Both the position numbers and the translations under genes were made by a program. From positions 161,145 through 212,799 of the forward strand of contig JAPLKS010000011.1 in assembly GCA_026387915.1 (NCBI GenBank): DNA of 51,655 bases. Reading direction: 5' to 3'. The notes below the pieces were generated by a model. The model worked only from the letters and a program-made list of their open reading frames with translations, was not told the DNA's origin and ran no database searches. Positions 16,881 through 26,197 of this stretch are shown here, in pieces; position 1 is the stretch's first letter, and each line of letters begins with the position of its first letter. This DNA comes from Gemmatimonadota bacterium. Its GTDB lineage: Bacteria > Gemmatimonadota > Gemmatimonadetes > Gemmatimonadales > Gemmatimonadaceae.

Positions 16881-18020
16881 TCAGCGGCCTCGCCGTGATG
16901 TTTCGCGCGCGACCCAGGCGCGAAGCATTTCGCGGAATGTCGCGACCGAAAAACGTTCGGCGCTCCGGCGGCAGTCGTCGGGCGCGATTTCGGGTTGCAA
17001 CGCCTCAAAAGCGTCCAACGCCCCCCGCAGCCCTGCCTCACTCTGCTCCGCAAAGAACACGCCGCTCGTCCCCGCACCGCCGGGAGGAACCACCGTTTCG
17101 AGCGCCCCACCACGACCATACGCAATAACGGGCGTGCCGCACGACTGCGCTTCCACCGGCGCAATCCCAAAATCCTCCTCGGCGGCAAAGATAAAAGCCC
17201 GTGCACGCCGCAGATGATCGCGCACGACCTCACGCGGCTGCCTGCCGAGGAGCGTGACGTTTGGACCCGACGCCGCGCGCACCTTCTCCCAGTCCGGCCC
17301 ATCACCGATGATGACGAGCTTTCGGTTTCCGCCCGCAAACGCGCGAGCAATGAGATCGACGCGCTTGTACGGCACAAACCGCGAGGCCGTCACATAGAAC
17401 TCCTCGCGCGCGTCGTCCGTCGGCGTGAAGAACTCCGTGTCCACGGGCGGATAGATGATCTCGCTCGGCCGTGCATATGCACGCAGAACCCGATCGGCAA
17501 TGAAGCGACTAATCGCGGCAAACGACGTGATGCGGGACGACGTGGCGAGGTCCCAGCGCCGCATTCGTTCCAGCACAAACCGAGCCGTCCCGCCGACGAT
17601 TCCGCGATCGAGACCAGCCTCCTCCAGATACTGCTCGCGCAAATCCCACGCGTAGCGCATTGGCGAGAGGCAGAGCGAGAGATGCGGTGTTCCCGGCTCA
17701 ACCCGAACACCGTTGGCGACCGCGTGCGAAATCGAAAGCACGGCATCGAAACCGGTGGTGTTGAGCGAACGTGCCGCCAACGGCATGAGCGGGAGCCACC
17801 GCCGGTACGACTTCGCAATACCGGGCACGTGCTGCAGCCAACTCGTACGCGCGGCCGGCAATGCTAGCGCTGTGCGTTCGGCCTCGGGCATATGATCAAT
17901 CAGCGCAAAGAGCGTTGCGCTTGGGAACAGCTGAAAGGCTTCTCGTAACACGAGTTCCGCCCCGCCTGGCTGCACGAGCCAGTCGTGTACGATGGCGATT
18001 TTCAGCGGCCGATCAGCCAC
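16881..18020 (-). CDS. GT4 family glycosyltransferase
   Basis: A 379-residue GT-B glycosyltransferase of family 4. The N-terminal IAIVHDWLVQPGGAELVL and the C-terminal donor-site motif EEDFGIAPVEAQSCGTPVIAYGRGG (E-x7-E) are clear, as is FYVTASRFVPYKRVDLIARAF at the domain junction. It retains sugar configuration and probably works in cell-surface glycan or LPS assembly, in the cytoplasm. It starts with GTG at 18020, overlaps the ZIP transporter end by 8 bp, and abuts rarA. Donor and acceptor cannot be assigned. Confidence 0.88.
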   Translation of the reverse strand: MADRPLKIAIVHDWLVQPGGAELVLREAFQLFPSATLFALIDHMPEAERTALALPAARTSWLQHVPGIAKSYRRWLPLMPLAARSLNTTGFDAVLSISHAVANGVRVEPGTPHLSLCLSPMRYAWDLREQYLEEAGLDRGIVGGTARFVLERMRRWDLATSSRITSFAAISRFIADRVLRAYARPSEIIYPPVDTEFFTPTDDAREEFYVTASRFVPYKRVDLIARAFAGGNRKLVIIGDGPDWEKVRAASGPNVTLLGRQPREVVRDHLRRARAFIFAAEEDFGIAPVEAQSCGTPVIAYGRGGALETVVPPGGAGTSGVFFAEQSEAGLRGALDAFEALQPEIAPDDCRRSAERFSVATFREMLRAWVARETSRRGR

Positions 18021-18810
18021 GAACCACCGCTCGCGCCATCAAGTACACCGCACACCCAACGAAGAACGCGATGTTGTGGCGCCAGCCCGGCTTCCCCTGA
18101 AACTCTGGGATCAGGTTGGACGCTCCCACATACAGCGTGACGCCAGCGGACAACGCGAGACCGTACTCCGCCAAAGGCGCAACGACATTCGTGGCGATCA
18201 CACCAGCCACCGTCGCCGCGCCAAGGAGCGCGCCTGCCCCAAGCGCCGAGCGCCGCGATCCACCGGCGGCCACAAACAGCGAGGAAATCGCGAGCCCCTC
18301 CGGCAGTTTGTGCAGGAAAATCGCGCCGAACACAAACGCGCCGAGTTGTGCGCTCACCGCAAACGCGCTCGCGATGGCGACGCCATCAACGAACGTGTGC
18401 AAGAGCAGCCCAACGAGAGCGGTCCGACTCACGCGTTCCGACACCGCGTGCGTTTCCTCGCCAAAATGGAAATGGCGCACCAACGCGTGCTGCGTGAGGT
18501 GCACCAGCACAAAGCCGGCGAGCATCACGATCGCGGCCCGCTCCCCGCCCCGAGCAATCGCCTCGGGAACAATGTCAGCGAGCGCGACCGCAATCAAAAA
18601 CCCTGCCGACAGCGCGATCATCAACTCGAGCGCCGCACGACTCCAGTTCGGACGCGAGACCACCACGGCCGCTCCGGCCACGTTCGCGAGCGCCGCAAAT
18701 ACCGCGAGCAGTATGGGGAGCGCGCTCACGCGACCCTCCGCATACGCCCAATCGTGCGCGCCCGCAACACCACCTTCGGAACTCGGACCGTCATCACGCA
18801 TCCACCTCAT
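18013..18810 (-). CDS. ZIP family metal transporter (ZupT-like)
   Basis: A 265-residue ZIP transporter with about eight hydrophobic helices. The metal-site helices IV and V read LLLHTFVDGVAIASAF and LHKLPEGLAISSLF, the diagnostic HxxxD/E pair. It would import Zn2+ or a similar divalent ion across the inner membrane. The first 27 residues are hydrophilic and may not be translated; a GTG just before SALPILLAV is an alternative start. It overlaps both neighbours (17 bp with the upstream gene), so it is part of the long operon. Confidence 0.88.
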   Translation of the reverse strand: MRWMRDDGPSSEGGVAGAHDWAYAEGRVSALPILLAVFAALANVAGAAVVVSRPNWSRAALELMIALSAGFLIAVALADIVPEAIARGGERAAIVMLAGFVLVHLTQHALVRHFHFGEETHAVSERVSRTALVGLLLHTFVDGVAIASAFAVSAQLGAFVFGAIFLHKLPEGLAISSLFVAAGGSRRSALGAGALLGAATVAGVIATNVVAPLAEYGLALSAGVTLYVGASNLIPEFQGKPGWRHNIAFFVGCAVYLMARAVVRG

Positions 18811-19327
18811 GCAGAGTCAAACGCTGCGCGGCAGACGTCACCGCACCAACCATTTCCGGAGCACCACAAAACTCCTCTCGCCGGATCGTCCAGCCTCGTG
18901 CCGGGAGATCGGCGCGTTCTTCCACACCACTCCCCTGCAACAAATACAGCCACCGATCCGTCCGCGCATACACCCATACGTCGAGCATCGCCGACAGCGA
19001 CAGTTGCTCGTCATCGCGGTACACCGAGAGTTCGACGCCGGCACTCGCCACGAGCGGAACGGTCATGCGGGCCACTGCGTCGCGCACCTCTGACCGCTCC
19101 AGCCCTTCTCCGACAAATCGCCGCCCGCTCCGCACACACTCGACTGAGAAATCCACCACTGGTGGCATCTGTTCAATCAGCGCGGCATACAAATCGGTCG
19201 CGCGCTCCCGTGACGCGCGCACCTCAGCCACGTACATCGCGCCCTCGCGTCGAAACGCAAAGGCGTCGTCGTCGCCGCCAAATCGAACAGCCGCTGGCTG
19301 TTCCGCGCCACGCGCTCGAAACAACAT
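18794..19327 (-). CDS. Conserved-looking hypothetical protein coupled to cca
   Basis: A 177-residue cytoplasmic protein I do not recognise. The start at 19327 (MLFRARGAEQPAAVRFGG) is chosen because it overlaps the cca stop by one base (TGATG). The sequence alternates acidic beta-strand-like stretches: AVRFGGDDDAFAFRREGAMYVAEVRAS, VDFSVECVRSGRRFVGEGLE, VELSVYRDDEQLSLSAMLDVWVYARTDRWLYLLQGSG. There is no signal peptide, membrane helix or known catalytic motif. Tight coupling to cca and the ZIP gene argues that it is real. Confidence 0.65.
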   Translation of the reverse strand: MLFRARGAEQPAAVRFGGDDDAFAFRREGAMYVAEVRASRERATDLYAALIEQMPPVVDFSVECVRSGRRFVGEGLERSEVRDAVARMTVPLVASAGVELSVYRDDEQLSLSAMLDVWVYARTDRWLYLLQGSGVEERADLPARGWTIRREEFCGAPEMVGAVTSAAQRLTLHEVDA

Positions 19328-20622
19328 CAGCCGTGCAGCTCTTTTGCTTTCACGAGCAACGCGGTGCGCACATTGCGCGTCGGATCCTCGAGCACCCACA
19401 CCATCAACGCCTGCAACGTCTTTCCAAGCGCAGGGCCGGGCGACACACCAACGGTGCGCAAATCATCCCCGTCCACCGCGAGGTCGGCCAACTCAACGGG
19501 GTCACGGAACGCGATCTGCACGGCGCGCTTCACGAGGGGATCAGACGCTGTCGCTCCCGTTGACTGCGAAGCGCCCTCGCGCTCCGCCTGACGGAGCGCC
19601 GCCGCCAAGGTCAGGAAGCTCTCCACGCGAGTTCTCCCCACGCGGGCAACCCAACGTCGGACCGTTGCATCGACGGGTTCCGCATCGGCGACCCACGACG
19701 CCCGGATCTCGGCACCGAGCGCAGCCCACGCGCCAGCCAGGTGCGACATCCAGGCGCCGTCAGCGTTCGAGAAGCGCAACGCCTTGGACACCGCGAGTAC
19801 GTCACGCTCCGTCTCCCCAAAAAACAGCATTGCTAAGCGGCTGATCGTCGCCCCACGTCCCTCGGGAGTGGCACCGCCTCGCGGAATCAGATCCAGAGCG
19901 AGAAACCGCGCGCGCGGCACCGACGCGAGGAGCGGCACCAGCGTGGAGAGGGCCCCCGTCTCGCGCCACCACTCCAGTGCAATCGACGGTCGCTCCACCT
20001 GCTCCATGGTCTTCTCGAGCTCCTGCTTCACCCGCTCCGGCGACAAACGCCCAAGATGCGGCGCCGAGTGCTTGATGGCGTCCCACGTCGAGGGCTCAAT
20101 ATGAAACCCGAATCGGGAAGCAAAGCGAATGGCCCGCAACGCGCGCAATCGATCTTCGCGCATCCGCGACTCGGCGTCGCCCACCGCACGCACGAGCCCA
20201 CGCTTGAGGTCGAGACGCCCTTCGAAGGGGTCGCGAATCTCTTCACTTTTCGGATGGTACGCGATGGCGTTCATCGTAAAGTCGCGACGCGCCAGATCGT
20301 CCTCGAGCGACGCCCCAAACTCAACCACGGCGTGCCGACCGTCGGTTTTCACATCTCGCCGAAACGTGGTGACCTCGTGCAACGTCCCCTGATCATCCAG
20401 TACCCCCACCGTTCCGAACTCCACACCAACAGGAACGGTGCGCTTAAAGATCTTCATGACCTCCGTCGGAGTCGCCGAAGTGGCCAAGTCCCAGTCGAGA
20501 TGCGCATGACCGAGAAGCGCATCGCGCACGGCACCGCCCACGCACCACGCCTCATGGCCGGCGCGCTCGAGCCGCGCGATGATCTCGCGCACTTGGTCCG
20601 GCACCTGAAAGCGAGCGCTCAC
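19327..20622 (-). CDS. cca: CCA tRNA nucleotidyltransferase / poly(A) polymerase family
   Basis: A 431-residue class II nucleotidyltransferase. Motifs: the nucleotidyltransferase signature GGAVRDALLGHAHLDWDLAT with the DxD metal ligands, RRDFTMNAIAYHP, and DRLRALRAIRFASRFGFHI. It adds or repairs the 3' CCA of tRNAs, consistent with both tRNA genes here lacking CCA. A poly(A) polymerase cannot be excluded by sequence alone. It begins with GTG at 20622 in a GTGA overlap with lhgO and is followed by a coupled hypothetical gene. Confidence 0.92.
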   Translation of the reverse strand: MSARFQVPDQVREIIARLERAGHEAWCVGGAVRDALLGHAHLDWDLATSATPTEVMKIFKRTVPVGVEFGTVGVLDDQGTLHEVTTFRRDVKTDGRHAVVEFGASLEDDLARRDFTMNAIAYHPKSEEIRDPFEGRLDLKRGLVRAVGDAESRMREDRLRALRAIRFASRFGFHIEPSTWDAIKHSAPHLGRLSPERVKQELEKTMEQVERPSIALEWWRETGALSTLVPLLASVPRARFLALDLIPRGGATPEGRGATISRLAMLFFGETERDVLAVSKALRFSNADGAWMSHLAGAWAALGAEIRASWVADAEPVDATVRRWVARVGRTRVESFLTLAAALRQAEREGASQSTGATASDPLVKRAVQIAFRDPVELADLAVDGDDLRTVGVSPGPALGKTLQALMVWVLEDPTRNVRTALLVKAKELHG

Positions 20623-21842
20623 GCTGCGTCGCCCATCAACCGGGTGGCGCCCGTAATGCCGAACAGGGCGTCCGCTTTCTCTGCGATATGCTCTCCAATT
20701 GCTAGCGACGCTGTCGCCGCAGGACTCGGCGCATTGATCACGTGCAGCACTCCGGGCTCCTCGACAAAGGAAAAGTCCTCCACGAGCGAACCGTCCGCAC
20801 GCATCGCTTGCGCGCGCACGCCAACAGGACCATCCGTGAGGTCCGATGCTTGCAGCTCAGGAACGAGCTTGCGCAGCGACTCCAGAAACACGGTCTTGGA
20901 ATGCGACCGCCGAATCTCATGCACCGTCGTCTTGAGGTTTCGCCACACAAAACGCCAAATCGCGGGGCTGGCGAATGTCTCCGCCGCATCAACCGCACGG
21001 AAGGCACCGCGCCGATACCCCTCACGATCCAGCGCGAGAATCGCATTCGGACCGCACTCCACGCCACCGCGTGCGAGCCGCGTAAAATGCACACCGAGAA
21101 ACGGAAAGCGCGGATCGGGCACCGGATATATCAAATGCCGCACAAGTTCTGGCCGCTTCAAGAGAAAATACTCACCGCGAAACGGTACGATCTGCACACC
21201 AGGTGCGTGCCCGAAGGCCCGCGCGACACGATCCGCCTGTAGCCCGGCGCAGCAGATTACGGCGTCGGCATCCTCCTCGTGCGAGCTGAACACGAGACGC
21301 CACTTCCCTGCCGCCCGACGAGCCCGCAGCAACTGCGCGGACGTCTTCACCGTCACACCAGACTGCACGAGCAAGCGCTTGAGGATCGCAACCACCCCGC
21401 CGTAGTCGATGATTCCTTCTTCAGGAACCAACACCGCGGCCTCGGCGCGCACTGCCGGTTCACGCTCTCTCGCTTCAGCGCCAGTCATCCACTGCAACCC
21501 AGTCAAACCATTCGCCTGACCGCGCGCAAATAATCCGCGCAACCGCTCCACTTCAGCGGCCGTCGTTGCCACCACGAGCTTGCCGCAATTATCAGAGGCG
21601 ATCGCATGCTCGGCCGCAAACGCCTTCATCCGCCGAATGCCGCGAACCGCGAACTTCGCCTTCCACGATCCTGGCGTATAGTAGAGCCCGCAATGCATCA
21701 CGCCGCTGTTGTGCGTGCTCTGGTGCGTGCCGACGTCGCTCTCTTTGTCGCAGAGCACAATCTCCGCGTGCGGCGCACGCGCCTGGAGCGCGTACGCCGC
21801 ACCCAGTCCCACGAGACCGCCTCCGACGATGACGACCTTCAC
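20619..21842 (-). CDS. lhgO: L-2-hydroxyglutarate dehydrogenase/oxidase
   Basis: A 407-residue FAD-dependent oxidoreductase of the LhgO/L2HGDH type. The N-terminal FAD motif is VVIVGGGLVGLGAAYAL; the family stretch HQSTHNSGVMHCGLYYTPGS follows, and the C-terminal half includes FPFLGVHFTRLARGGVECGPNA. It oxidises L-2-hydroxyglutarate, a metabolic by-product, to 2-oxoglutarate and passes electrons to the membrane quinone pool. Longer starts are possible but the GTG at 21842 fits the FAD motif and forms a GTGA overlap with the upstream SDR gene. Confidence 0.9.
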   Translation of the reverse strand: MKVVIVGGGLVGLGAAYALQARAPHAEIVLCDKESDVGTHQSTHNSGVMHCGLYYTPGSWKAKFAVRGIRRMKAFAAEHAIASDNCGKLVVATTAAEVERLRGLFARGQANGLTGLQWMTGAEAREREPAVRAEAAVLVPEEGIIDYGGVVAILKRLLVQSGVTVKTSAQLLRARRAAGKWRLVFSSHEEDADAVICCAGLQADRVARAFGHAPGVQIVPFRGEYFLLKRPELVRHLIYPVPDPRFPFLGVHFTRLARGGVECGPNAILALDREGYRRGAFRAVDAAETFASPAIWRFVWRNLKTTVHEIRRSHSKTVFLESLRKLVPELQASDLTDGPVGVRAQAMRADGSLVEDFSFVEEPGVLHVINAPSPAATASLAIGEHIAEKADALFGITGATRLMGDAA

Positions 21843-22612
21843 CCGCAGAGCACACTTCCGCCATTCACGTTCACGATTTCTCCCGTGACGTGACGGGCGC
21901 CATCGAAGCACAGGCTCACAATCGGAAATGCGATATCGTCAGCGGAGGCCACCCGCCCCACAGGGATCCCCTTCGCAATCCGCTCCTTACCACCATTCGC
22001 AAAGGGCTCGGCGCACATCTCGGTGTCCACCCAACCCGGAGCAATGCTGTTCACGGTGATGCCGAGCCCTGCAACCTCAACGGCAAGTGATTTGACAAAC
22101 GAGATCATCGCTCCCTTCGAGGTTCCGTAGTCGGCGTGCATCGCCTCCCCGCGCTGTCCCGCCGTGGAGCTCACCAGCACGAGACGCCCGCCACGCTTCC
22201 CCGCCGTCATCGCTCGCACCGCGGCGCGCGACACATAGAACGTTGCGTCTACATTCTCACGCATCGTGCGCGCCCACCGCTCGTCGCTCAGCGCGCTGAC
22301 CGGCACTTCCTCTACTGGCCAGATCCCCGCGGAGTGCACAACAATGTCGACGCGCCCGAATGCCGCAGTAGCCGCCGCGATGAGCGAGTCCGCGCCCGCA
22401 GCCGTTCCAAGATCGCTCGCATACGAGACGGCCTTCACGCCTGCCGCTTGGCAGTGCGCGGCCATCGCATCCGCATCGGCCGACCGGGAGTGATAGCCGA
22501 TGCACACATCGGCGCCGGCGGCGGCCAGCAAGCGCGTCACCGCGCCGCCGATACCACGCGATCCACCGGTGATGACCGCGCTTTTGCCGGCCAGCGAAAA
22601 TGGATTCGTCAT
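21839..22612 (-). CDS. Short-chain dehydrogenase/reductase (FabG-like)
   Basis: A 257-residue classical SDR. It has the nucleotide motif TGGSRGIG near residue 16, HSAG in place of NNAG near residue 93, the catalytic Ser in LVLVSSTAG, the YGTSK pair (Tyr-x-x-x-Lys) near residue 165 and the C-terminal VTGEIVNVNGGSVLCG. It resembles 3-oxoacyl-ACP reductases, but SDR substrates are not predictable at this level. It overlaps the gmhA remnant upstream (ATGA) and lhgO downstream (GTGA), placing it in the same transcript. Confidence 0.9.
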   Translation of the reverse strand: MTNPFSLAGKSAVITGGSRGIGGAVTRLLAAAGADVCIGYHSRSADADAMAAHCQAAGVKAVSYASDLGTAAGADSLIAAATAAFGRVDIVVHSAGIWPVEEVPVSALSDERWARTMRENVDATFYVSRAAVRAMTAGKRGGRLVLVSSTAGQRGEAMHADYGTSKGAMISFVKSLAVEVAGLGITVNSIAPGWVDTEMCAEPFANGGKERIAKGIPVGRVASADDIAFPIVSLCFDGARHVTGEIVNVNGGSVLCG

Positions 22613-23090
22613 ACCGTCCCCTCTGCCAAGGCTGTTTCGTTGTCGATCAGATCACAGATCGCGTGCGAGATGCACAGCTGTATTTCCTGTGCCCGGTCCG
22701 TACGCTCCACCGGCACCACCACGCAATGGTCAACGACCGCTGCGAGCGGGCCACCGCCTTTCGCCGACAACGCGAGCGTGTGCGCGCCCTTCGCCCGCGC
22801 GGCTGCCGCCGCGCGCAGCAAGTTCGGAGACTTCCCCGACGTCGTGTGCAGAATCAACAGGTCACCCGGCCGGCAGAGCGCCTCCACCTGAAGCGCACGG
22901 TGTACTCCGTGGCCATATGCTGTGCATCGGCCGCACTTCCGCCGTTGCCGCAGAAAAAGAGCGTTCCTCCGCCCTGCACAGTTGCCCGCACGAGACCCGC
23001 CGCTTTTTCAATCGATGGGCCCAGCGATTCCGCCGCGAGGGCGGCCGCCGAGGAAAGCTCCCGCAGGTGCGCCGTCAGGTCAGCCGCCAT
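22609..23090 (-). pseudogene. gmhA: Disrupted sedoheptulose-7-phosphate isomerase (gmhA), internal deletion with frameshift
   Basis: Two reading frames each encode half of GmhA. The N-terminal half (from ATG 23090) runs MAADLTAHLREL to GGTLFFCGNGGSAADAQHMA and ends at EYTVRF. The C-terminal half begins at QVEALCRPGDLLIL and continues through HTTSGKSPNLLRAA and RAQEIQLCISHAICDLID. Against E. coli GmhA about 34 residues are missing between the halves, including the conserved Asp of the GND motif, and the frame shifts at 22890/22891. The gene is therefore not translatable as one enzyme unless the gap is a sequence error. GmhA makes heptose-7-phosphate from sedoheptulose-7-phosphate, the substrate of HldA. 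Confidence 0.85.
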
Positions 23091-23415
23091 TCGCACTCCT
23101 CGCCAGATTGCCAATACGCATCGCCGCCGCCTGCGCACGGGCTGCGATCGTCTGTGGTTCGTCCGCCGCAGCCTCAAAGGCATAGGTCACGCATGCATCG
23201 GCCGCGAGTAGCGACAGCGCGCTCGCGCGCGACGACGCATCACCCTCCAGCACCTGCCGCAACAGGGCTTCACCTGCCGCCACGAGCGCTTCCGCGCGCG
23301 GCAACGCGTCCCACTCGGGGTGCTGACGGAACGTGTCACACATGCACCGCACCAGCGCCTCCGGCGCCGCCGGAGACCGCTCAGCGATCCACTCGGCGTG
23401 CGCCACTCCGCTCAC
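23080..23415 (-). CDS. Small hypothetical protein between alaS and gmhA
   Basis: A 111-residue helical protein (AEWIAERSPAAPEALVRCMC, LVAAGEALLRQVLEGDASSRASALSLLAADACVTYAFEAA). It starts with GTG at 23415 in a GTGA overlap with alaS and overlaps gmhA by 11 bp. No motif is recognised. Its position in a tightly coupled series supports it being real, but the function is unknown. Confidence 0.6.
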   Translation of the reverse strand: MSGVAHAEWIAERSPAAPEALVRCMCDTFRQHPEWDALPRAEALVAAGEALLRQVLEGDASSRASALSLLAADACVTYAFEAAADEPQTIAARAQAAAMRIGNLARSANGG

Positions 23416-26135
23416 TCCAATCCCGCCAGCGCGCTCCGGATCACAGCTGCCGCCGCGGCAAGCGCCGCAGGAATCGCATCCGCCGCTACTCCGGCCTGCG
23501 CCATGTGCGGCTTGCCGCCGCCACGGGCATTAATCTTGGCGCCAATCTCCTTCACGAGATCGCCCGCAGACACGCCCTTTTCGCGCAGCGCATCGCCGAC
23601 CACCACGAGGAGCGTGCCCTTTCCATCCTCAAACGCAGCACCCAGTGCGCCAACGCCGGCGGGCATCGCCTCGCGCAGTGCGTCCCCCATCGCTTGCAGT
23701 TCCTTCACGTCAGCGGCGACAACCGAGCGCGCCTGCAGCTTGTAGTTGCCCACACTCTCCGCATCGTCCGCACCGCTCGCCGCCGCGCCACCGCCGCGCC
23801 GCAGCTCGGCGATCTGCTTTTCCATCACTTTTCGTTCGGCGAGCATCTGATCGATTTTCTTCTCGAGCACTTCGGGGCCAGATGCGTGCAGATTCACCTT
23901 CAGCCGCTCACCGAGTGATTCCAGCGCGCGCTCCTTGGCGCGCACCATCGCGAACGCCTTGGGGCCAGTCACCGCAACAATACGCCGCACACCCGCAGAC
24001 ACACCGTTCTCCGACATGACGCGGAACATCAAAATCTGCCCGGTATTCCGCACGTGGCACCCGCCGCACAGTTCGGTCGAACGCAGGTGAATGTCCACCA
24101 CGCGCACCACGTCGCCGTACTTCTCACCAAAGAGCGCCATCGCGCCACCAGCCACGGCCTCGGCATACGCTTTCTCCGTAATCCGAACATCCGTGTTCTG
24201 CCAGATCCCCTCGTTCACCGTTTTCTCCACACGCTCCAACTGCTTCGCCGTCAGCGGTCCGTGATGCGTGAAGTCAAAGCGCAAACGATCGGGCTCCACC
24301 ACCGAACCGGCCTGATGCACGTGATCGCCGAGCACTCGACGCAACGCCGCGTGCAAGAGATGGGTCGCGGTGTGATTGCGTTCGGTGTCGCGGCGCGGAG
24401 CAGGCGCCACCTTGGCGACGGCGTAGTCGAAGTCCACCGTGCCGGTGAGTTCGCCCATCGCCGCAATGCGACCGTCTACCTTGCGCACGTCGTCCACCGC
24501 CACGCGCCATCCGTTACCCACGATCTCGCCCTTATCACCCACCTGTCCGCCCGACTCAGCGTAAAACGGGCTCTCGCTCAGGATCATCGCCACGCGGCCG
24601 CCATCCAAATGCCGCATCGCCGCCACCTGCGTTTCGCACTCAGTCGCCTCGTACCCCACGAAACGCTGCGACATACCCGCGACGCTCGATCGTTTCCACT
24701 TCGCAATGTCGGCGAGATCATCCGCCACGACCGCGATCTTCTTGCTCTTGCGCTCGTCCTGACTCTGCTTGCGCTGCGCATTGAGCGCAGACTCAAAGCC
24801 GGCAATGTCAATCACGTAGCCGCGCTCGCGCGCGATCAACTCCGTCAGATCGATCGGAAAGCCAAACGTGTCGTACAGACGGAAGACATCCTCACCCTCG
24901 ATCGTCCGACGCAACGTCTTGCTGCCGCCCGCCGTGAGCGGCGGCGCAATTTCGTCAAAGCGCTGCATGCCGCCACCGATGGTGGCCAAGAAACGCTCTT
25001 CTTCCGCGCGCGTAGTCTGGATGATGTGCTTGTGGCGTACGTGGAGCTCGGGGAACACGTCGCGCATCATGCCAATCACCTTCTCCACAACCAGTTCAAG
25101 CGTGGGCTCGCGACGCCCGAGCAGCCACGCGTGTCGCACCGCGCGCCGCAGAATACGCCGCAGCACGTAACCGGAACCGTCGTTGGACGGGAACACGCCA
25201 TCGGCGAGCAGGAACGCCACTGCGCGCGCGTGGTCCGCAATCACGCGATAGCTCGCCGACTCTTCGTTGGCGTACACGTACGGACGCCCCACCACCTGCG
25301 CCACCGTCTCAATGAGCGGCGTAAACAAGTCACCGTGGAAATTGTTCGAAACGCCCTGCATCACCGCCGCAATGCGCTCGAGCCCCGCTCCCGTATCGAC
25401 CGACGGGCGCGGCAACGGCACCATCGTGCCATCCGGCTGCCGGTCAAACTGCATGAACACCAGATTCCAAATTTCGAGGAAGCGGCCGGCCTCAGCCCCT
25501 TCGACGAATGCCTCCTGCGAATAATTCGGAAGATCCGTGCGCGTCCAATCGCCGGTAGCATCCGCAGGGAATTGAAAATCCTTGGCAAGGTGCGCGAGAT
25601 CGACGTAAATCTCCGAACAGGGACCACATGGCCCCGTGTCCGCCATCTGCCAGAAGTTGTCTTTGTGGCCGAGTCCGTAGATACGGCTCTCCGGCAACCC
25701 GGTGATCTCCTTCCAGAGCTGACGCGCTTCGTCGTCCTCGTAAAACACCGTGGCGTACAAATGCTCGGCCGGAAGCTTCAACTCCTTGGTGACAAACTCC
25801 CACGCGAAGGTGATCGCATCGCGTTTGAAGTAGTCGCCAAAGGAGAAGTTGCCCAACATCTCGAAAAACGTGTGGTGGCGCGCCGTGTGCCCCACTTGCT
25901 CGAGATCGTTGTGCTTCCCGCCCGCGCGGACGCACTTCTGGCTGGTGGTGGCGCGCCGGTTGCCATCGGGCGGCTCTTCCATCCCCAAAAAGACTTTCTT
26001 GAACTGGACCATGCCCGCGTTGGTAAACAGCAACGTCGGGTCCTCGGCCGGGACGAGGGACGATGACTCACGGATCGCGTGCTGTTGGCGCGCGAAATAG
26101 TCCAGAAAACGGCGGCGGATTTCGGCTGATTGCAT
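23412..26135 (-). CDS. alaS: Alanine--tRNA ligase
   Basis: A 907-residue, full-length AlaRS. The class II catalytic core starts MQSAEIRRRFLDYFARQQH and has LLFTNAGMVQFKKVFLG, SQKCVRAGGKHNDLEQVG and FFEMLGNFSFGDYFK. The editing domain contains HTATHLLHAALRR and the zinc-ligand motif ELCGGCHVRNTG; the C-terminal DHHA1/C-Ala domain follows. It charges tRNA-Ala and clears Ser/Gly mischarging. It appears to head the long minus-strand series that continues to hflX. Confidence 0.98.
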   Translation of the reverse strand: MQSAEIRRRFLDYFARQQHAIRESSSLVPAEDPTLLFTNAGMVQFKKVFLGMEEPPDGNRRATTSQKCVRAGGKHNDLEQVGHTARHHTFFEMLGNFSFGDYFKRDAITFAWEFVTKELKLPAEHLYATVFYEDDEARQLWKEITGLPESRIYGLGHKDNFWQMADTGPCGPCSEIYVDLAHLAKDFQFPADATGDWTRTDLPNYSQEAFVEGAEAGRFLEIWNLVFMQFDRQPDGTMVPLPRPSVDTGAGLERIAAVMQGVSNNFHGDLFTPLIETVAQVVGRPYVYANEESASYRVIADHARAVAFLLADGVFPSNDGSGYVLRRILRRAVRHAWLLGRREPTLELVVEKVIGMMRDVFPELHVRHKHIIQTTRAEEERFLATIGGGMQRFDEIAPPLTAGGSKTLRRTIEGEDVFRLYDTFGFPIDLTELIARERGYVIDIAGFESALNAQRKQSQDERKSKKIAVVADDLADIAKWKRSSVAGMSQRFVGYEATECETQVAAMRHLDGGRVAMILSESPFYAESGGQVGDKGEIVGNGWRVAVDDVRKVDGRIAAMGELTGTVDFDYAVAKVAPAPRRDTERNHTATHLLHAALRRVLGDHVHQAGSVVEPDRLRFDFTHHGPLTAKQLERVEKTVNEGIWQNTDVRITEKAYAEAVAGGAMALFGEKYGDVVRVVDIHLRSTELCGGCHVRNTGQILMFRVMSENGVSAGVRRIVAVTGPKAFAMVRAKERALESLGERLKVNLHASGPEVLEKKIDQMLAERKVMEKQIAELRRGGGAAASGADDAESVGNYKLQARSVVAADVKELQAMGDALREAMPAGVGALGAAFEDGKGTLLVVVGDALREKGVSAGDLVKEIGAKINARGGGKPHMAQAGVAADAIPAALAAAAAVIRSALAGLE

Positions 26136-26197
26136 ACGGACCGAAATCTAATGATGGCAGACGCTTACGAGGAGTGGGGCGCTGCTAAAACGCGCCG

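Noticed and set aside
24054-26066. A 670-codon plus-strand open frame opposite alaS
   Set aside because: Shadow of alaS; the opposite strand encodes a complete, well conserved synthetase.
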